Notes: generated from the letters alone by a model not told the origin. Shown: positions 1 to 10,429, numbered from the stretch's first letter. The stretch: 64,000 nucleotides of DNA from Verminephrobacter eiseniae EF01-2 (GCF_000015565.1 NC_008786.1:3708501-3772500); one strand, 5' to 3'. A program made the numbers and translations.

Positions 1-1551
1 CGCCTGTCCAAGCTGTCCAAGCGCAGCCTGCTGGGTGCCTGCCTGCTCGCGATGCTGTGCGCCGTGCTGCCGTATCGGCAAGCGCATGCCCAGGGGCCGC
101 GCAACTTCGCGACGCTCGCGATGGTGGCCGAGCCGCAGACGCTCGACCCGATGGCATCGACCGCCGACCTGGTCGGAACCATCATGCAGCATGTGTACGA
201 GACGCTCTACACCTTCGACGCCAAGTGGAACGTGGTGCCGATGCTGGCCGAGACGATGCCGAAGATCTCTGCGGACGGCAAGACCTACGCCATCACATTG
301 CGCCGCGGCGTGATGCTGCACAACGGCCGCGAGCTCACCGCCGACGATGTGGTGGCGAGCCTGCAGCGCTGGATGGATCAGTCGCCGCGCGGCAAGGCCA
401 TGGGCAAGGAAATCGAGACGCTCGAGGCCGAGGGTCCGCTGGGCGTGAAAATCGTGCTGAAGGCGCCGTATGCGTCGCTGCTCTCGCAGCTTGCGCTCCA
501 GAGCGGCATGGCCGCGATCATGGCCAAGGACTCCATCGCCTCGCCGCTGAAGGACTTCGTCGGCACCGGCCCCTACAAGTTCAAGGAGCGCCGGCCCGAT
601 CAGTTCGTGCTGCTCACCCGCTTCGACAAGTACGCGGCGCGCAAGGAACCCGCGAGCGGCTACGGCGGCAAGCGCGAAGCGGCCATCGAGGAACTGCGCT
701 TCGTGCCCGTGCCCAACGCCGGCACGCGCGTCGAAGGCGCGCTCGCGGGCCAGTACGACTTTGCCGACCTGCTGCCGGTCGAAGCGCTGCCGCGCCTGGA
801 GAAGTCGGGCGGCAAGACCGTGCCGATCATGACGCCGTCGTTCGGCTTCCCGTACCTCGTGCTCAACACCAAGGAAGGCGTGGCCGCGAGCCAGCCGGTG
901 CGCCAGGCGATCCAGACCGCGCTCGGCGCAGGCGAGATGCTCGCCGCCGGCTTCGGCGACACGCGCTTCTTCGTGGCCGAGGCCAACCACTTCCCCAAGG
1001 GCTCGCCGTTCTATTCGACCGCCGGCGGCGACCAGTACAACCAGCGCAACGCCGCCAAGGCCAAGGAGTTGGCGGCCAAGGCCGGCTACAAGGGCGATCC
1101 GATCCGCGTGCTCACCAGCCGCCAGTACGACTTCCACTACAACATGTCGCTGCTGATGGCCGAGCAGTTCAAGCGCGCCGGCTTCAAGGTCGACCTGAAC
1201 GTGGTCGACTGGGCCACGCTGGTGCAGCGCCGCAACGATGCGAAGCTCTGGGACATCTACGTCACCCACTCGGGCCAGTTCCCCGAGCCGATGCTCTCGC
1301 CGCCGCAGCTCGGTGACGGCGCGCCCGGCTGGTGGGACACGCCCGCCAAGAAGGCGGCGCTGCAGGCCTTCAATGTCGAGAGCGACCCGGCCAAGCGCGG
1401 CGCGCTGTGGGGCAAGGTGCAGCAGGTCGTCTACGACGAGGTGCCGTACATCAACGTGGGCAAGTTCAACGGCCTCTCGGCCAAAAGCCCGGCGCTGGAC
1501 AACTACACGCCCGCGACCTGGCCGTTCTTTTGGAACGCGAAGATCAAGTAA
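1..1551 (+). CDS. ABC transporter periplasmic substrate-binding protein, peptide/nickel family (5' end outside window)
   Basis: This is the extracytoplasmic solute receptor (SBP family 5) of a dipeptide/oligopeptide-type ABC importer. The reading frame is open from base 1, and the first codons give a basic stretch and a hydrophobic core ending in an AHAQG signal cleavage region. The true start is therefore probably just upstream of the window, not at the internal ATG at 52. The mature part has the family features: TLDP near the N-terminus, YETLYTFDAKW, an ITLRRGVMLHNGRELTADDV block, and a C-terminal VPYINVGKF. It is the first gene of the transporter operon that follows. The ligand cannot be read from sequence, but the linked D-amino-acid enzymes suggest peptides or N-acyl amino acids. 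Confidence 0.9.
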   Translation, partial: RLSKLSKRSLLGACLLAMLCAVLPYRQAHAQGPRNFATLAMVAEPQTLDPMASTADLVGTIMQHVYETLYTFDAKWNVVPMLAETMPKISADGKTYAITLRRGVMLHNGRELTADDVVASLQRWMDQSPRGKAMGKEIETLEAEGPLGVKIVLKAPYASLLSQLALQSGMAAIMAKDSIASPLKDFVGTGPYKFKERRPDQFVLLTRFDKYAARKEPASGYGGKREAAIEELRFVPVPNAGTRVEGALAGQYDFADLLPVEALPRLEKSGGKTVPIMTPSFGFPYLVLNTKEGVAASQPVRQAIQTALGAGEMLAAGFGDTRFFVAEANHFPKGSPFYSTAGGDQYNQRNAAKAKELAAKAGYKGDPIRVLTSRQYDFHYNMSLLMAEQFKRAGFKVDLNVVDWATLVQRRNDAKLWDIYVTHSGQFPEPMLSPPQLGDGAPGWWDTPAKKAALQAFNVESDPAKRGALWGKVQQVVYDEVPYINVGKFNGLSAKSPALDNYTPATWPFFWNAKIK

Positions 1552-1570
1552 GGCCGCAAGGAAGTCCGCC

Positions 1571-1996
1571 ATGCCATCGCGGCGCCAACTTCTGCCAGCC
1601 AGCGCATTGGCCTCCGGTCTCGGAGCCCTGGGTCTCACGACCACCACCGCACAGGCCGCAACATCCGGCCCTGTCTACGCCTGCGTCGGCACCTACAGCG
1701 ACGGCGGCAAGCCGTGGCGCGGCGGGCGCGGCCTCGGCGTGCACCAGTTCGTGCGGGACGGCGCGACCGGCGCGCTCAAGCCCATTCCCGGCGCGCCGCC
1801 CGCCGTGGCCAGCACGGGCAACGACGCCAAGCTGCGCAATCCCGCATCGCGCGCGCGCCACCCGAAGCTGCCGATGCTCTGTGCGGCCAACGGGTTCGAG
1901 GCGGGCCCGGTCTTTCGCGTGGACAAGGGCGGCATCCAGTTCAGCGGCCAGTACGTGGCCGTCGGCAGCGCCGCCGCCATCGAGTTCTCGTCGTGA
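1571..1996 (+). pseudogene. 6-phosphogluconolactonase-like (beta-propeller lactonase) remnant with internal deletion
   Basis: An open frame of 141 codons begins with a Tat-like leader (SRRQLLPASALASG, hydrophobic core, AQA). It continues into YACVGTYSDGG, typical of the first blade of the cytochrome-D1-like lactonase family. The last 30 residues (PVFRVDKGGIQFSGQYVAVG) resemble the extreme C-terminus of the same family. Intact members are about 350-400 residues, so the middle five or six blades are missing and the two ends are joined in frame near residue 112. A folded propeller is not possible. The stop overlaps the ATG of the next permease (TGATG), so the remnant may persist for translational coupling. 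Confidence 0.75.
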
Positions 1997-2955
1997 TGAA
2001 GATGAAAAGTGCCTCGCTTCGCTACATCGCCGCGCGCGCGGGCGGCATGCTCGTCGTGCTGGCCATCGTGGCGGTGCTGGTCTTTGTGCTCACGCGCGCC
2101 GCGTCGGGTGATCCGGTGTCGGTGCTGCTGGGCGACCAGGCCACGGCCGCCGACATCGCGCGCGTGCAGAAGGAATACGGCCTCGACAAGCCGCTGCCCG
2201 TGCAGTTCGGCTACTGGCTGCGCGCAGTGCTGCAGGGCAACCTGGGCACCTCGATCTTCCTGCAGCGCCCGGTGACGCAGGCGCTGTGGGAGCGCGCCGA
2301 GCCCACCACGCTGCTGGCGCTCATGGCCGTGGCCATCGCCGCGCTGATCGGCGTGCCCTGCGGCATCGTCTCGGCGGTGTTTCGCGGGCGCGTGGTCGAC
2401 CAGCTCTTCACCGGCATCGCGATGCTCGGCGCAAGCATTCCGAGCTTCTGGCTCGGCATCGTGCTGATCCAGGTCTTCGCGGTGTCGTTCGGATGGTTCC
2501 CCGTGTCGGGCTACGGCGCGCCCGACGCGCCATTCATGGAGCGGCTGCATGCGCTGGTGCTGCCGGCCACGGTGCTGGGCCTTCTGAACTCGGCGCTCAT
2601 CATCCGCTTCACGCGCGCCTCGATGCTCGATGTGCTCGGCGAAGACTATGTGCGCACCGCGCGCTCCAAGGGCCTCTCCGAGAGCAAGGTGGTGCTCAAG
2701 CATGCGCTGCGCAATGCGCTGGTGCCCATCGTCACGGTGATCGGCCTGACGGTCGCGCTGATGATCGGCGGCGCCGTCATCACCGAGACGGTGTTCGGCC
2801 TGCCGGGTGTCGGCAATCTCGTGGTGAGTGCGGTGCTGCGGCGCGACTACCCGGTGATCCAGGGTGCGCTGCTCGTGATCGCCGCGATCTACGTGCTCAT
2901 CAATTTCTCGATCGACCTGCTGTATGCGGTGGTCGATCCGCGCGTGAAGGTCTGA
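1996..2955 (+). CDS. Peptide ABC transporter permease, DppB/OppB type
   Basis: This is an inner-membrane permease of about 319 residues, the usual size for DppB. An N-terminal helix (ARAGGMLVVLAIVAVLVFVL) is followed by GDPVSVLLGDQ, typical of the DppB N-domain. The central EDYVRTARSKGLSESKVVLKHALRNAL is the EAA loop that docks on the ATPase, and the C-terminus reads DLLYAVVDPRVKV as in the family. The ATG overlaps the stop of the lactonase remnant, and 3 bases separate it from the next permease. It should form a heterodimer with the following gene product. Confidence 0.93.
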   Translation: MKMKSASLRYIAARAGGMLVVLAIVAVLVFVLTRAASGDPVSVLLGDQATAADIARVQKEYGLDKPLPVQFGYWLRAVLQGNLGTSIFLQRPVTQALWERAEPTTLLALMAVAIAALIGVPCGIVSAVFRGRVVDQLFTGIAMLGASIPSFWLGIVLIQVFAVSFGWFPVSGYGAPDAPFMERLHALVLPATVLGLLNSALIIRFTRASMLDVLGEDYVRTARSKGLSESKVVLKHALRNALVPIVTVIGLTVALMIGGAVITETVFGLPGVGNLVVSAVLRRDYPVIQGALLVIAAIYVLINFSIDLLYAVVDPRVKV

Positions 2956-2958
2956 GCC

Positions 2959-3798
2959 GTGCAGATGCCCCGAATGCTCCGCCAACTGATGCACCGCCGC
3001 ATCGTGATGGTCTCCGCGCTGGTGCTGCTGGTGATCGCGGTGCTCGCCATCGGCGCGCCGCTGTTCGCCTCCATCGACCCCAACGACACCGCAGTGCTCG
3101 ACCGCCTGAAGGCGCCGAGCGCCGCGCACCTGCTCGGCACCGACGAACTGGGCCGCGACCTCTATGCGCGCATCGTGCATGGCGCGCGCTACTCGCTGGC
3201 CATCGCGGCGCTCACCGCCCTCGGCGCGGTCGTCGCCGGCACGGTGCTGGGCCTGATGGCCGGGTTCTTCCGCCGGCTCGATGCGCCGCTCATGCGCGTG
3301 GTCGACGCGATGATGTCCTTCCCCGACATCCTGCTGGCCATCGCGCTGGTGGCGCTTCTCGGGCCTTCGCTGATGAACACCGTGCTCGCGCTGGTGCTGG
3401 TGTACACGCCGCGCGTGGCGCGGGTGGTGCGGGCCTCCACGCTCGTGGTGCGCGAGTTGCTGTTCGTCGAAGCGGTGCGCGCGCTGGGCGTGCGCACTGC
3501 GCGCATCCTGTGGCGCCACATCCTGCCGAACCTGATGTCGCCGATCCTCGTGCAGGTGTCGTTCATCTTCGCCTACGCCATCCTGGCCGAGGCGGGGCTG
3601 TCGTTCCTCGGTGTCGGCGTGCCGCCCGAGATCCCGACCTGGGGCACCATGGTCGCGGGCAGCCAGCAGTACGCGCACCAGGCCTTCTGGGTGGTGCTGT
3701 TCCCGGGCCTGGCGATCATCTTCACGGCGCTGTCGCTGCAACTGCTGGGCGATGGCGTGCGCGACTTGCTCGACCCCAAGCTGAAGAAGACTTCGTGA
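2959..3798 (+). CDS. Peptide ABC transporter permease, DppC/OppC type
   Basis: This second permease of the importer has 279 residues. It shows the DppC N-terminal signature (ASIDPNDTAVLDRLKAPSAAHLLGTDELGRDLYARIVHGAR), six predicted membrane spans, and an EAA loop (EAVRALGVRTARILWRHILPN). The C-terminus DGVRDLLDPKLKK is typical. A GTG start at 2959 is assumed; an ATG two codons later at 2965 is an equally good start. The stop overlaps the ATG of the first ATPase (TGATG), so translation of the complex is coupled. Confidence 0.93.
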   Translation: MQMPRMLRQLMHRRIVMVSALVLLVIAVLAIGAPLFASIDPNDTAVLDRLKAPSAAHLLGTDELGRDLYARIVHGARYSLAIAALTALGAVVAGTVLGLMAGFFRRLDAPLMRVVDAMMSFPDILLAIALVALLGPSLMNTVLALVLVYTPRVARVVRASTLVVRELLFVEAVRALGVRTARILWRHILPNLMSPILVQVSFIFAYAILAEAGLSFLGVGVPPEIPTWGTMVAGSQQYAHQAFWVVLFPGLAIIFTALSLQLLGDGVRDLLDPKLKKTS

Positions 3799-4835
3799 TG
3801 ACGAACGCCAACGACATGCCACGCCTCACGGTCAGCCACCTGAGCACCAGTTTCCCCACCGAAGACGGCCTGATCCGTTCGGTGGCCGATGTGAGCTTTT
3901 CCATTCAACCGGGCAAGACCACCGCGCTGGTCGGCGAATCAGGCTCGGGCAAGTCGGTGACCAGCCTCACGCTGATGCGCCTGTTGCCCAAGACCGCGAA
4001 CGCGCAGGTCAGCGGCTCGGCCTCGTTCGTCACACGCGAAGGCAAGACGCTCGACCTGCTGCAGATCGGCGAGCGCGAGATGCGCTCGCTGCGCGGCAAC
4101 CAGCTGTCGATGATCTTTCAGGAGCCGATGACCAGTTTGAACCCGGTCTTTGCCATCGGCGAGCAGATCGCCGAGAGCGTGCGGCTGCACCAGGGGCTGG
4201 ACCGCAAGGCCGCGCTCGCGCATGCGCTGCGCATGCTGGAGCTGGTCGAGATGCCGGCGGCGGCGCAGCGCCTGCATGAGTACCCGCACCAGCTCTCGGG
4301 CGGCATGCGCCAGCGGGTGATGATCGCACTCGCGATGGCCTGCGACCCGACGCTCTTGATCGCCGACGAGCCGACCACCGCGCTGGACGTGACCATCCAG
4401 GCGCAGATCCTGGAACTCATGCGCCGGCTGCAGGCCGAGACGGGCATGGGCATCCTCTTCATCACCCACAACCTCGGCGTGGTCGCGCACCATGCGGACG
4501 ACGTGGTCGTGCTGTACGCAGGCCGCGTGGTCGAGAGTGCGCCGGTGCGGCCGCTGTTCGCGCAGCCCGGGCATCCGTACACGCAGGGCCTGCTGGCGTG
4601 CCTGCCGGGCAAGGCGCGCATTCCGGGGCAGCCCAAGCCCAAGCGCCTGTTCGCGATTCGCGGGCAGGTGTCCAGCCCGCTCGCGCCGCCGCCCGGCTGC
4701 GCGTTCGAGCCGCGCTGCGACCTGGCGCAGGCCGGCTGCAGCGCCGCGATGCCGCCGCTCATCGACATCCGCCAAGGCCGCCAGGCCCGCTGCATTCGCG
4801 TGCAGCCCGGTGCCCCACTCGCGAGGGTCGCATGA
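3798..4835 (+). CDS. Peptide ABC transporter ATP-binding protein, DppD/OppD type
   Basis: This cytoplasmic ATPase of 345 residues energises the importer. Walker A is GESGSGKS near residue 43, the ABC signature is LSGGMRQR, and Walker B is [12 protein letters not shown], followed by the switch His in ITHNLGVV. The C-terminal oligopeptide-transporter extension has the cysteine motif CAFEPRC...C, a Fe-S-like feature of OppD/DppD proteins. The gene overlaps both neighbours by four bases (TGATG-type at its start, ATGA at its end). With the following gene it would form the nucleotide-binding heterodimer. Confidence 0.94.
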   Translation: MTNANDMPRLTVSHLSTSFPTEDGLIRSVADVSFSIQPGKTTALVGESGSGKSVTSLTLMRLLPKTANAQVSGSASFVTREGKTLDLLQIGEREMRSLRGNQLSMIFQEPMTSLNPVFAIGEQIAESVRLHQGLDRKAALAHALRMLELVEMPAAAQRLHEYPHQLSGGMRQRVMIALAMACDPTLLIADEPTTALDVTIQAQILELMRRLQAETGMGILFITHNLGVVAHHADDVVVLYAGRVVESAPVRPLFAQPGHPYTQGLLACLPGKARIPGQPKPKRLFAIRGQVSSPLAPPPGCAFEPRCDLAQAGCSAAMPPLIDIRQGRQARCIRVQPGAPLARVA

Positions 4836-5815
4836 CCGCTGTTTCTACTGCTCCCCTCATCGAAGTCCGCAGACTCAAGAAATACTTCGGTAGCAGCGAG
4901 CACCCGGTGCGCGCGGTCGACGATGTGTCGTTCGCGATCCAGCCCGGCGAGACGCTGGGCCTGGTCGGCGAATCGGGCTCGGGCAAGAGCACCATCGGCC
5001 GCACCGTGCTGCGGCTGGTCGAGCGCACCGAGGGGCAGGTGCTCTACCGTGGCGAGGACATCGGCGCGCTCTCGGGCGAGCGCATGCGCCGGTTGCGCAG
5101 CAAGCTGCAGATCATCTTCCAGGACCCGTATGCGAGCCTGAACCCGAAGATGCGCATCCGCGCGATCCTCGGCGAGGCGCTGGCCACGCACGGCCTGCAC
5201 AAGGGCGCGGCGGCGCGCGACCAGCGCATTGCCGAGCTGCTCGCGACCGTGGGCCTGCGCGCCGAGCATGCGAGCCGCTTTCCGCACGAGTTCTCGGGCG
5301 GGCAGCGCCAGCGCATCGGCGTGGCGCGCGCGCTCGCGGTGGAGCCCGAGTTCATCGTGGCGGACGAGCCGCTGTCGGCGCTCGACGTGTCGATCCAGTC
5401 GCAGGTCATCAACCTGCTGGCAGACCTGCGCGAGCGCCTCGGCCTCGCCATGCTCTTCATCTCGCACGACCTGGACGTGGTCGAGTACCTGTGCGACCGC
5501 GTGGTGGTGCTGTACCTGGGCAAGGTGATGGAGGTGGCCGCGACCGACGAACTGTTCGCGCGGCCATCGCACCCCTACACCCAGGCGCTGCTGGCCGCGC
5601 GCCCGAAGCCCGACCCCACGCTCGCCACCGGGCACATTGCCCTGAAGGGCGACATTCCCAGCCCCCTCGCGCCGCCCTCGGGCTGCGTGTTCCGCACGCG
5701 CTGCCCGCACGCCATCGAAGCCTGCGCGCAGACCGTGCCATCGCTCGACGAGATATCTCCCGGACACTACAGCGCCTGCATCCGCAAGGAACGACTCTCC
5801 CACATCACCGCATGA
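4832..5815 (+). CDS. Peptide ABC transporter ATP-binding protein, DppF/OppF type
   Basis: This is the second ATPase of the peptide importer, 327 residues. It has the OppF/DppF N-terminus [20 protein letters not shown], Walker [10 protein letters not shown], signature [10 protein letters not shown], Walker [13 protein letters not shown], and the C-terminal CVFRTRCP...C motif. The start overlaps the DppD stop, and the stop overlaps the next ATG at 5812. The transporter and the PLP enzyme therefore lie on one coupled message. This overlap is the best evidence that the imported compound feeds the enzymes downstream. Confidence 0.94.
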   Translation: MTAVSTAPLIEVRRLKKYFGSSEHPVRAVDDVSFAIQPGETLGLVGESGSGKSTIGRTVLRLVERTEGQVLYRGEDIGALSGERMRRLRSKLQIIFQDPYASLNPKMRIRAILGEALATHGLHKGAAARDQRIAELLATVGLRAEHASRFPHEFSGGQRQRIGVARALAVEPEFIVADEPLSALDVSIQSQVINLLADLRERLGLAMLFISHDLDVVEYLCDRVVVLYLGKVMEVAATDELFARPSHPYTQALLAARPKPDPTLATGHIALKGDIPSPLAPPSGCVFRTRCPHAIEACAQTVPSLDEISPGHYSACIRKERLSHITA

Positions 5816-7146
5816 CGACCATGACCGACACCGCCGCCACCAGCACCACCAACGCAACCAACGCCCACTTCACCGACCCGCTGCTGGGCAGCAACTTCAA
5901 GGGCTACCCGCGCACCCAGCCGCCGCGCCTGCGCAGCGAAGTCGGCGCCGCCGGCTGGAACATGCTGGCCGGCGACCTGCCGCTGCCGCTGGCGATGCTC
6001 AAGCGCGAGGCGCTGGAGCACAACCTGGCGTGGATGCAGTCGCGCGTGCGCGAGTGGGGCATCGACCTCGCGCCGCACGGCAAGACCAGCATGTCGCCGC
6101 AGCTCTTCCAGCGCCAGTTGAAGGCGGGTGCCTGGGGCCTGACCTTCGCGACCGTCACGCAACTGGCCGTGGGCGTGGCGGCCGGCGTGCGCCGCACGCT
6201 CATCGCCAACCAGGTGGTGAGCGACGAAGACCTCGCGGGCATCCAGATGCTGCTGCGTGCGACGGCGGGCCTGCGCATCGTGTTCCTGGTCGATTCGCTG
6301 GCGCAGCTCGGTCTCATAGAAGACTGGGCCAGGCGCCATCCGGCAAGCGTGCCGTTCGAAGTGATGATCGAGATCGGCGTCGAAGGCGCGCGCACCGGTT
6401 GCCGCACGCATGAACAAGCGGTGACGCTCGCCACGCGCCTGCGTGCGAGCGATGCGGTCAAGCTCGTCGGCATCGAAACCTATGAAGGGCAGGGCGCTAC
6501 TGGCGTCAGCGAACCCGACACCGCGTATGCCAACACGCTGATGGACCGCGTGGAAGCCATCGCGCGCCACTGCGATACGCACAAGCTCTTCGAGACTGAC
6601 GAGGTGCTGGTCTCGGCCGGCGGTTCGGCGATCTTCGACCTCGTGGCCGGACGCCTGAAGCCCGCGCTGGGCTCGCCGGTGCGCGGCCTGCTGCGCGCGG
6701 GCTGCTACGTCACGCACGACCACGGCTTCTACCAGCGCATGGTGAGCGCGCTCGACGAGCGCCTGGGCTGCCAATGCGGCGAGGGCCTGCGCCCTGCGAT
6801 GGAAGTGTGGGCCACGGTGCAATCGCGCCCCGAGCCAGGTCTGGCGATCCTCGCCGTGGGCAAGCGCGACATCTCGTTCGACCTCTCGATGCCCGTGCCC
6901 ATCGCGCGCGCGGCGCGTGGCGCGCTCGAAGCGCAGGCCGTACCCGCTGGCTGGAAGATCACCGCGCTCAACGACCAGCACGCCTACCTGCGCTGGGACG
7001 CCAGCGAGGAAGCGGAGGCCCCCCAGGTCGGCGACCGTGTCGGCCTCGGCATCTCGCATCCCTGCACCACCTTCGACAAATGGCACTGGATGCCCATCGT
7101 CGAGAACGACTACCGCGTGAGCGACGCCGTCGCCATGCATTTCTGA
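5812..7146 (+). CDS. Fold-type III PLP enzyme, D-amino-acid deaminase / D-threonine-aldolase-like
   Basis: A 444-residue cytoplasmic enzyme of the alanine-racemase-like barrel family (D-serine dehydratase / D-threonine aldolase group). The probable PLP lysine is K91 in LAPHGKT. Other barrel features are [12 protein letters not shown], the GIETYEGQG strand and [10 protein letters not shown], which binds the cofactor phosphate in relatives. Near the C-terminus [11 protein letters not shown] and [12 protein letters not shown] supply a His and Cys, the usual metal site of D-serine dehydratases. It would convert a D-amino acid to a keto acid plus ammonia, or cleave a beta-hydroxy-D-amino acid. Substrate is inferred. 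The start is at 5812 or 5821. Confidence 0.82.
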   Translation: MTTMTDTAATSTTNATNAHFTDPLLGSNFKGYPRTQPPRLRSEVGAAGWNMLAGDLPLPLAMLKREALEHNLAWMQSRVREWGIDLAPHGKTSMSPQLFQRQLKAGAWGLTFATVTQLAVGVAAGVRRTLIANQVVSDEDLAGIQMLLRATAGLRIVFLVDSLAQLGLIEDWARRHPASVPFEVMIEIGVEGARTGCRTHEQAVTLATRLRASDAVKLVGIETYEGQGATGVSEPDTAYANTLMDRVEAIARHCDTHKLFETDEVLVSAGGSAIFDLVAGRLKPALGSPVRGLLRAGCYVTHDHGFYQRMVSALDERLGCQCGEGLRPAMEVWATVQSRPEPGLAILAVGKRDISFDLSMPVPIARAARGALEAQAVPAGWKITALNDQHAYLRWDASEEAEAPQVGDRVGLGISHPCTTFDKWHWMPIVENDYRVSDAVAMHF

Positions 7147-7159
7147 ACCGCTTGCACCG

Positions 7160-8077
7160 ATGACCCCCTGCCTGCTTCAGAAGATCGCGCAGATCCGCAG
7201 CGGCGCCCCGGCCACGCGGCGCGCGATTCTCGAGCTGATCCTGGAAGACCCCGACCGCGTGCTCGAAGAGAGCTTCGAGCAGTTGGCCGAGCGCTCGCGC
7301 AGCTCGGTGCCGACCATCATGCGCACCTGCCGCGACCTGGGCTTTGCGGGCCTGCGCGAGTTCAAGCTCGCGCTCGCGCAGGAGCTCGCGCTCGGCGGCT
7401 CGCCGCTGCACCGCCGCGTCAACATCGAGGACGCGGCCGACGAAGTGGTCGGCAAGATCGCGCGCAGCGCCGCAGCCTCGGTCTCCGGCGTGCGCGGCCA
7501 GCTCGACATGCAGGTGCTCGACGGCGCCGTGGCCGCCATCGCGGCCGCGCCGCATGTGGACCTGTACGGCGCGGGCGCCACTTCGTGGTTCATGGCCAAC
7601 GACCTGCAGGCGCGACTGTTCCGCCTCGGCCTCTCGGCGAACGCCTGGGCCGACTACCACCTGCAGCAGGTGGCCGGCGCGGCGCAGCGGCCGGGCGGCG
7701 TGGTCATCGCCATCTCGCACGTCGGCGGCATGCCCTCGCTGTTGGACGCGGTGGACATCGCGCGCGGGCAGGGCGCCAAGGTGGTTGCGCTGACGCGGCC
7801 CGGCACCGCGCTTGCGGCCAAAGCCGACTTTTTGCTCGGACTCTCGGTGCCCGACGACGCGGTGATGCATGTGGGCATCGATGCCTACCTCACGCACCTC
7901 ACCGCCATCGAAATCCTCACGGTGCTGGTCGCGCAACGCCGTGGCGAACCCGCCGTGCAGCGCCTGCAGCGCGCACGCGAAGCCTTCCAGCGCCATGGCA
8001 TCGACGCCGCCACGCACCCGCTGCAAAGCTGGAACGGCGGCGGCATCAACGACGAAAAAGGAGGGCGCGCATCGTGA
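7160..8077 (+). CDS. RpiR/MurR-family transcriptional regulator
   Basis: A 305-residue regulator with an N-terminal HTH_6 domain (LLQKIAQIRSGAPATRRAILELILEDPDRVLEESFEQLAERSRSSVPTIMRTCRDLGF) and a C-terminal SIS domain. The SIS part contains VDLYGAGATSWFMANDLQARLFRLGL and VIAISHVGGMPSLLDAVDIARGQGAKVVALTRPG. SIS domains bind phosphosugars or related metabolites. In Burkholderiales such regulators are often embedded in D-aminoacylase operons, so here it probably senses an intermediate of the pathway. It lies 13 bases after the PLP enzyme and overlaps the deacylase start by four bases (GTGA). Confidence 0.9.
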   Translation: MTPCLLQKIAQIRSGAPATRRAILELILEDPDRVLEESFEQLAERSRSSVPTIMRTCRDLGFAGLREFKLALAQELALGGSPLHRRVNIEDAADEVVGKIARSAAASVSGVRGQLDMQVLDGAVAAIAAAPHVDLYGAGATSWFMANDLQARLFRLGLSANAWADYHLQQVAGAAQRPGGVVIAISHVGGMPSLLDAVDIARGQGAKVVALTRPGTALAAKADFLLGLSVPDDAVMHVGIDAYLTHLTAIEILTVLVAQRRGEPAVQRLQRAREAFQRHGIDAATHPLQSWNGGGINDEKGGRAS

Positions 8078-9555
8078 TCGACCCCCAAGCCGTATTGCTC
8101 GAAGCCGGCCTCGTGGTCGACGGTTCGGGCGGACCCGCGTGGCCCGGCGACGTGCTGCTGCAGGGCGACCGCATCTTCGCGCTCGGCGAAGGCCTGCGCG
8201 GGCGGCTGCCCGAGGGCTTGGGCGTTGCCGATCTCGACATCGTCGATTGCCGCGCCAAGGTCATCGCACCCGGCTTCATCGACGCGCACACGCACGACGA
8301 TGCGATCGTGCTGCGCGACCCGCTGTGCCTGCCCAAGGTGTCGCAGGGCATCACCACCGTGGTGACCGGCAACTGCGGCATCTCGCTCGCGCCGTACCGC
8401 ACGCCGCAGTCGAAGCCGCCGCTCACGCTGCTGGGCGCCGATTCGTTCAGGCACGCGACCATGGCCGAGTACCGCGCGGCCGTCGATGCGACGCAGCCCG
8501 CGCTCAACGTGGCCGCGCTCGTCGGCCACACCACGCTGCGCTTCGCGACGATGCAAGCGCTCGACCGGCCCGCCAGCGGCGACGAACTCGCGCGCATGGA
8601 GGCGCTGCTCGACAGCAGCATGGCCGACGGCGCGCACGGCATGTCGTCGGGCCTGTTCTACGAAGAAGCCTTCGCCGCACCGGCGCAAGAAGTGAGCGCA
8701 CTCGCCCGCGTCGTCGCGCGCCACGGCGGCGTCTACGCCACGCACCTGCGCAGCGAGATGCAGCAGATCATCGAGGCGCTGCACGAGGCCGGCGATTCGG
8801 CTTTCAACGCGGGCGTGCCGCTGGTCATCTCGCACCACAAGTGCGCCGGCCCCGCGAATTGGGGCCGCACGAAAGAGACGCTGGCGCTGATCGAATCGCT
8901 CGCGCAGCGCCAGCAGATCGCGATGGACATGTACCCCTACGTGGCCGGCTCCACCGTGCTGCGCGAAGACCTGGTGGACGGCGTCATCGACGTGCTGCTG
9001 ACCTGGTCCGATCCGCATCCCGAGATGACCGGCCGCCTCGTCTCCGACATCGCGCGCGAGTGGGGCACCACCGAACGGGAGGCGTGCCTGCTTCTCAAGC
9101 CCGGCGGCGCGTGCTACTTCCAGATGCAGGAGGAGGACGTGGAGCGCGTCATCGCGCACCCGCTCACGATGATCGGCAGCGATGGCCTGCCGCACGACCG
9201 CCATCCGCATCCGCGCCTCTGGGGCGCGTTCCCGCGCGTGTTCGCGCGCTATTGGCGCCAGCGCCGCCTTTTCACGCTGGAGCAGGCCGTGCACAAGATG
9301 ACCGGCATGACCGCGCGCAACTTGCGCATCGCGGATCGCGGCCTGCTGCGCGTCGGCACGATGGCCGACGTGGTGGTGTTCGACCCGGAGACCATCGCCG
9401 ACACCGCGACCTACGACAAGCCGCACGGTGTGAGCGAAGGCGTCGAATGCGTGTTCGTGAATGGCGTGCTGGCCTATCGCGGCGGCGCGGGCGAAGCCCG
9501 CGTGCTTGCGCGCGCGGGGCGAATGCTCACGCGCGCAGGCTACGGAGGCTATTGA
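8074..9555 (+). CDS. N-acyl-D-amino-acid deacylase (D-aminoacylase), amidohydrolase superfamily
   Basis: A 493-residue zinc hydrolase that removes the acyl group from N-acyl-D-amino acids. Metal ligands and family motifs are visible: DAHTHDD (HxH), [10 protein letters not shown] (the bridging Cys of D-aminoacylases), [14 protein letters not shown], and IGSDGLPHD followed by [12 protein letters not shown]. The start is GTG at 8074, preceded by a strong AAAGGAGG ribosome-binding site inside the regulator gene. Its 3' end overlaps the convergent ABC gene by seven bases. Its product would be the substrate of the PLP enzyme upstream. Confidence 0.92.
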   Translation: MIDPQAVLLEAGLVVDGSGGPAWPGDVLLQGDRIFALGEGLRGRLPEGLGVADLDIVDCRAKVIAPGFIDAHTHDDAIVLRDPLCLPKVSQGITTVVTGNCGISLAPYRTPQSKPPLTLLGADSFRHATMAEYRAAVDATQPALNVAALVGHTTLRFATMQALDRPASGDELARMEALLDSSMADGAHGMSSGLFYEEAFAAPAQEVSALARVVARHGGVYATHLRSEMQQIIEALHEAGDSAFNAGVPLVISHHKCAGPANWGRTKETLALIESLAQRQQIAMDMYPYVAGSTVLREDLVDGVIDVLLTWSDPHPEMTGRLVSDIAREWGTTEREACLLLKPGGACYFQMQEEDVERVIAHPLTMIGSDGLPHDRHPHPRLWGAFPRVFARYWRQRRLFTLEQAVHKMTGMTARNLRIADRGLLRVGTMADVVVFDPETIADTATYDKPHGVSEGVECVFVNGVLAYRGGAGEARVLARAGRMLTRAGYGGY

Positions 9556-10394
9556 GACCCGTATGAATAGTGCAGTGGCTGCCGCTCGCCCGAACTCAAG
9601 ATTTGCCCGAGGAAGGCCTTCAGTTTCGGGTGTTGCGGGTTGCCGAAGAACTGGTCCGGTGGTGCCATTTCAAGCACGCGGCCGTCGGCCATGAAGATGA
9701 CACGGTCTGCGACCCGTCTCGCGAACCCCATCTCGTGTGTCACGCAGAGCATGGTCATACCGTCTTCGGCCAACCCGATCATCGTGTCGAGCACTTCATT
9801 GACCATCTCCGGGTCGAGTGCGGAGGTGGGTTCGTCGAACAGCATGATCTTCGGATTCATGCACAGCGCTCGCGCAATCGCCACGCGTTGTTGCTGCCCC
9901 CCGGACAGTTGGCTTGGGTATTTGTTTGCCTGCTCGGGGATTCGCACGCGCTGGAGGTATTTCATGGCCGTCGCCTCTGCCGCTTCGCGTGGCACGCCAC
10001 GCGAATGCATGGGGGACAAGGTGCAGTTCTGGAGTACCGTCAGGTGCGGGAACAGGTTGAACTGTTGGAACACCATGCCCACCTCACGTCGCACGGCATC
10101 CACGTTCTTGCGCTCGTGCCCCGTGAGCTCGATGCCGTCCACGGCAATGCGGCCCTTCTCCACCTTCTCCAGGTGGTTGATGCAGCGAATGAGCGTGGAC
10201 TTGCCCGATCCAGAAGGGCCGCAGATGACGATTCGCTCGCCGGCCTTGACTTCGAGGTCGACGTCGGTCAAGACTTGAAACTGGCCATACCACTTGTTGG
10301 CCTTCTCGATGCGAATGATGGGTTCGTTGCTCACTGGGATACCTTCGCCTTCGGCTACGGTATGAGCACCTTCGGGCGGCCGTGCGGTGCTCAT
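9549..10394 (-). CDS. Polar amino-acid ABC transporter ATP-binding protein
   Basis: A GlnQ/HisP-type ATPase of about 281 residues. Walker A is GPSGSGKST, the Q-loop follows [15 protein letters not shown], the signature is LSGGQQQR, and Walker B is [16 protein letters not shown] with the switch His in VTHEMGFA. The start is placed at the ATG at 10394; the frame is open further upstream but would run into the binding-protein gene. The first 30 residues up to [11 protein letters not shown] are not conserved in the family, so a GTG start near 10331 is an alternative. It is the last gene of the operon. Confidence 0.92.
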   Translation of the reverse strand: MSTARPPEGAHTVAEGEGIPVSNEPIIRIEKANKWYGQFQVLTDVDLEVKAGERIVICGPSGSGKSTLIRCINHLEKVEKGRIAVDGIELTGHERKNVDAVRREVGMVFQQFNLFPHLTVLQNCTLSPMHSRGVPREAAEATAMKYLQRVRIPEQANKYPSQLSGGQQQRVAIARALCMNPKIMLFDEPTSALDPEMVNEVLDTMIGLAEDGMTMLCVTHEMGFARRVADRVIFMADGRVLEMAPPDQFFGNPQHPKLKAFLGQILSSGERQPLHYSYGSQ

Positions 10395-10429
10395 GGCTGC
10401 ACTGTCGGTTTGCTTGCTGCGCGCTTGCG

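Noticed and set aside
1693..3822. A 709-codon open frame on the minus strand across the permease genes
   Set aside because: It is very rich in His, Arg, Gln and Ala, shows no domain, and lies exactly antisense to two certain permease genes; such long antisense frames are expected in GC-rich coding DNA.
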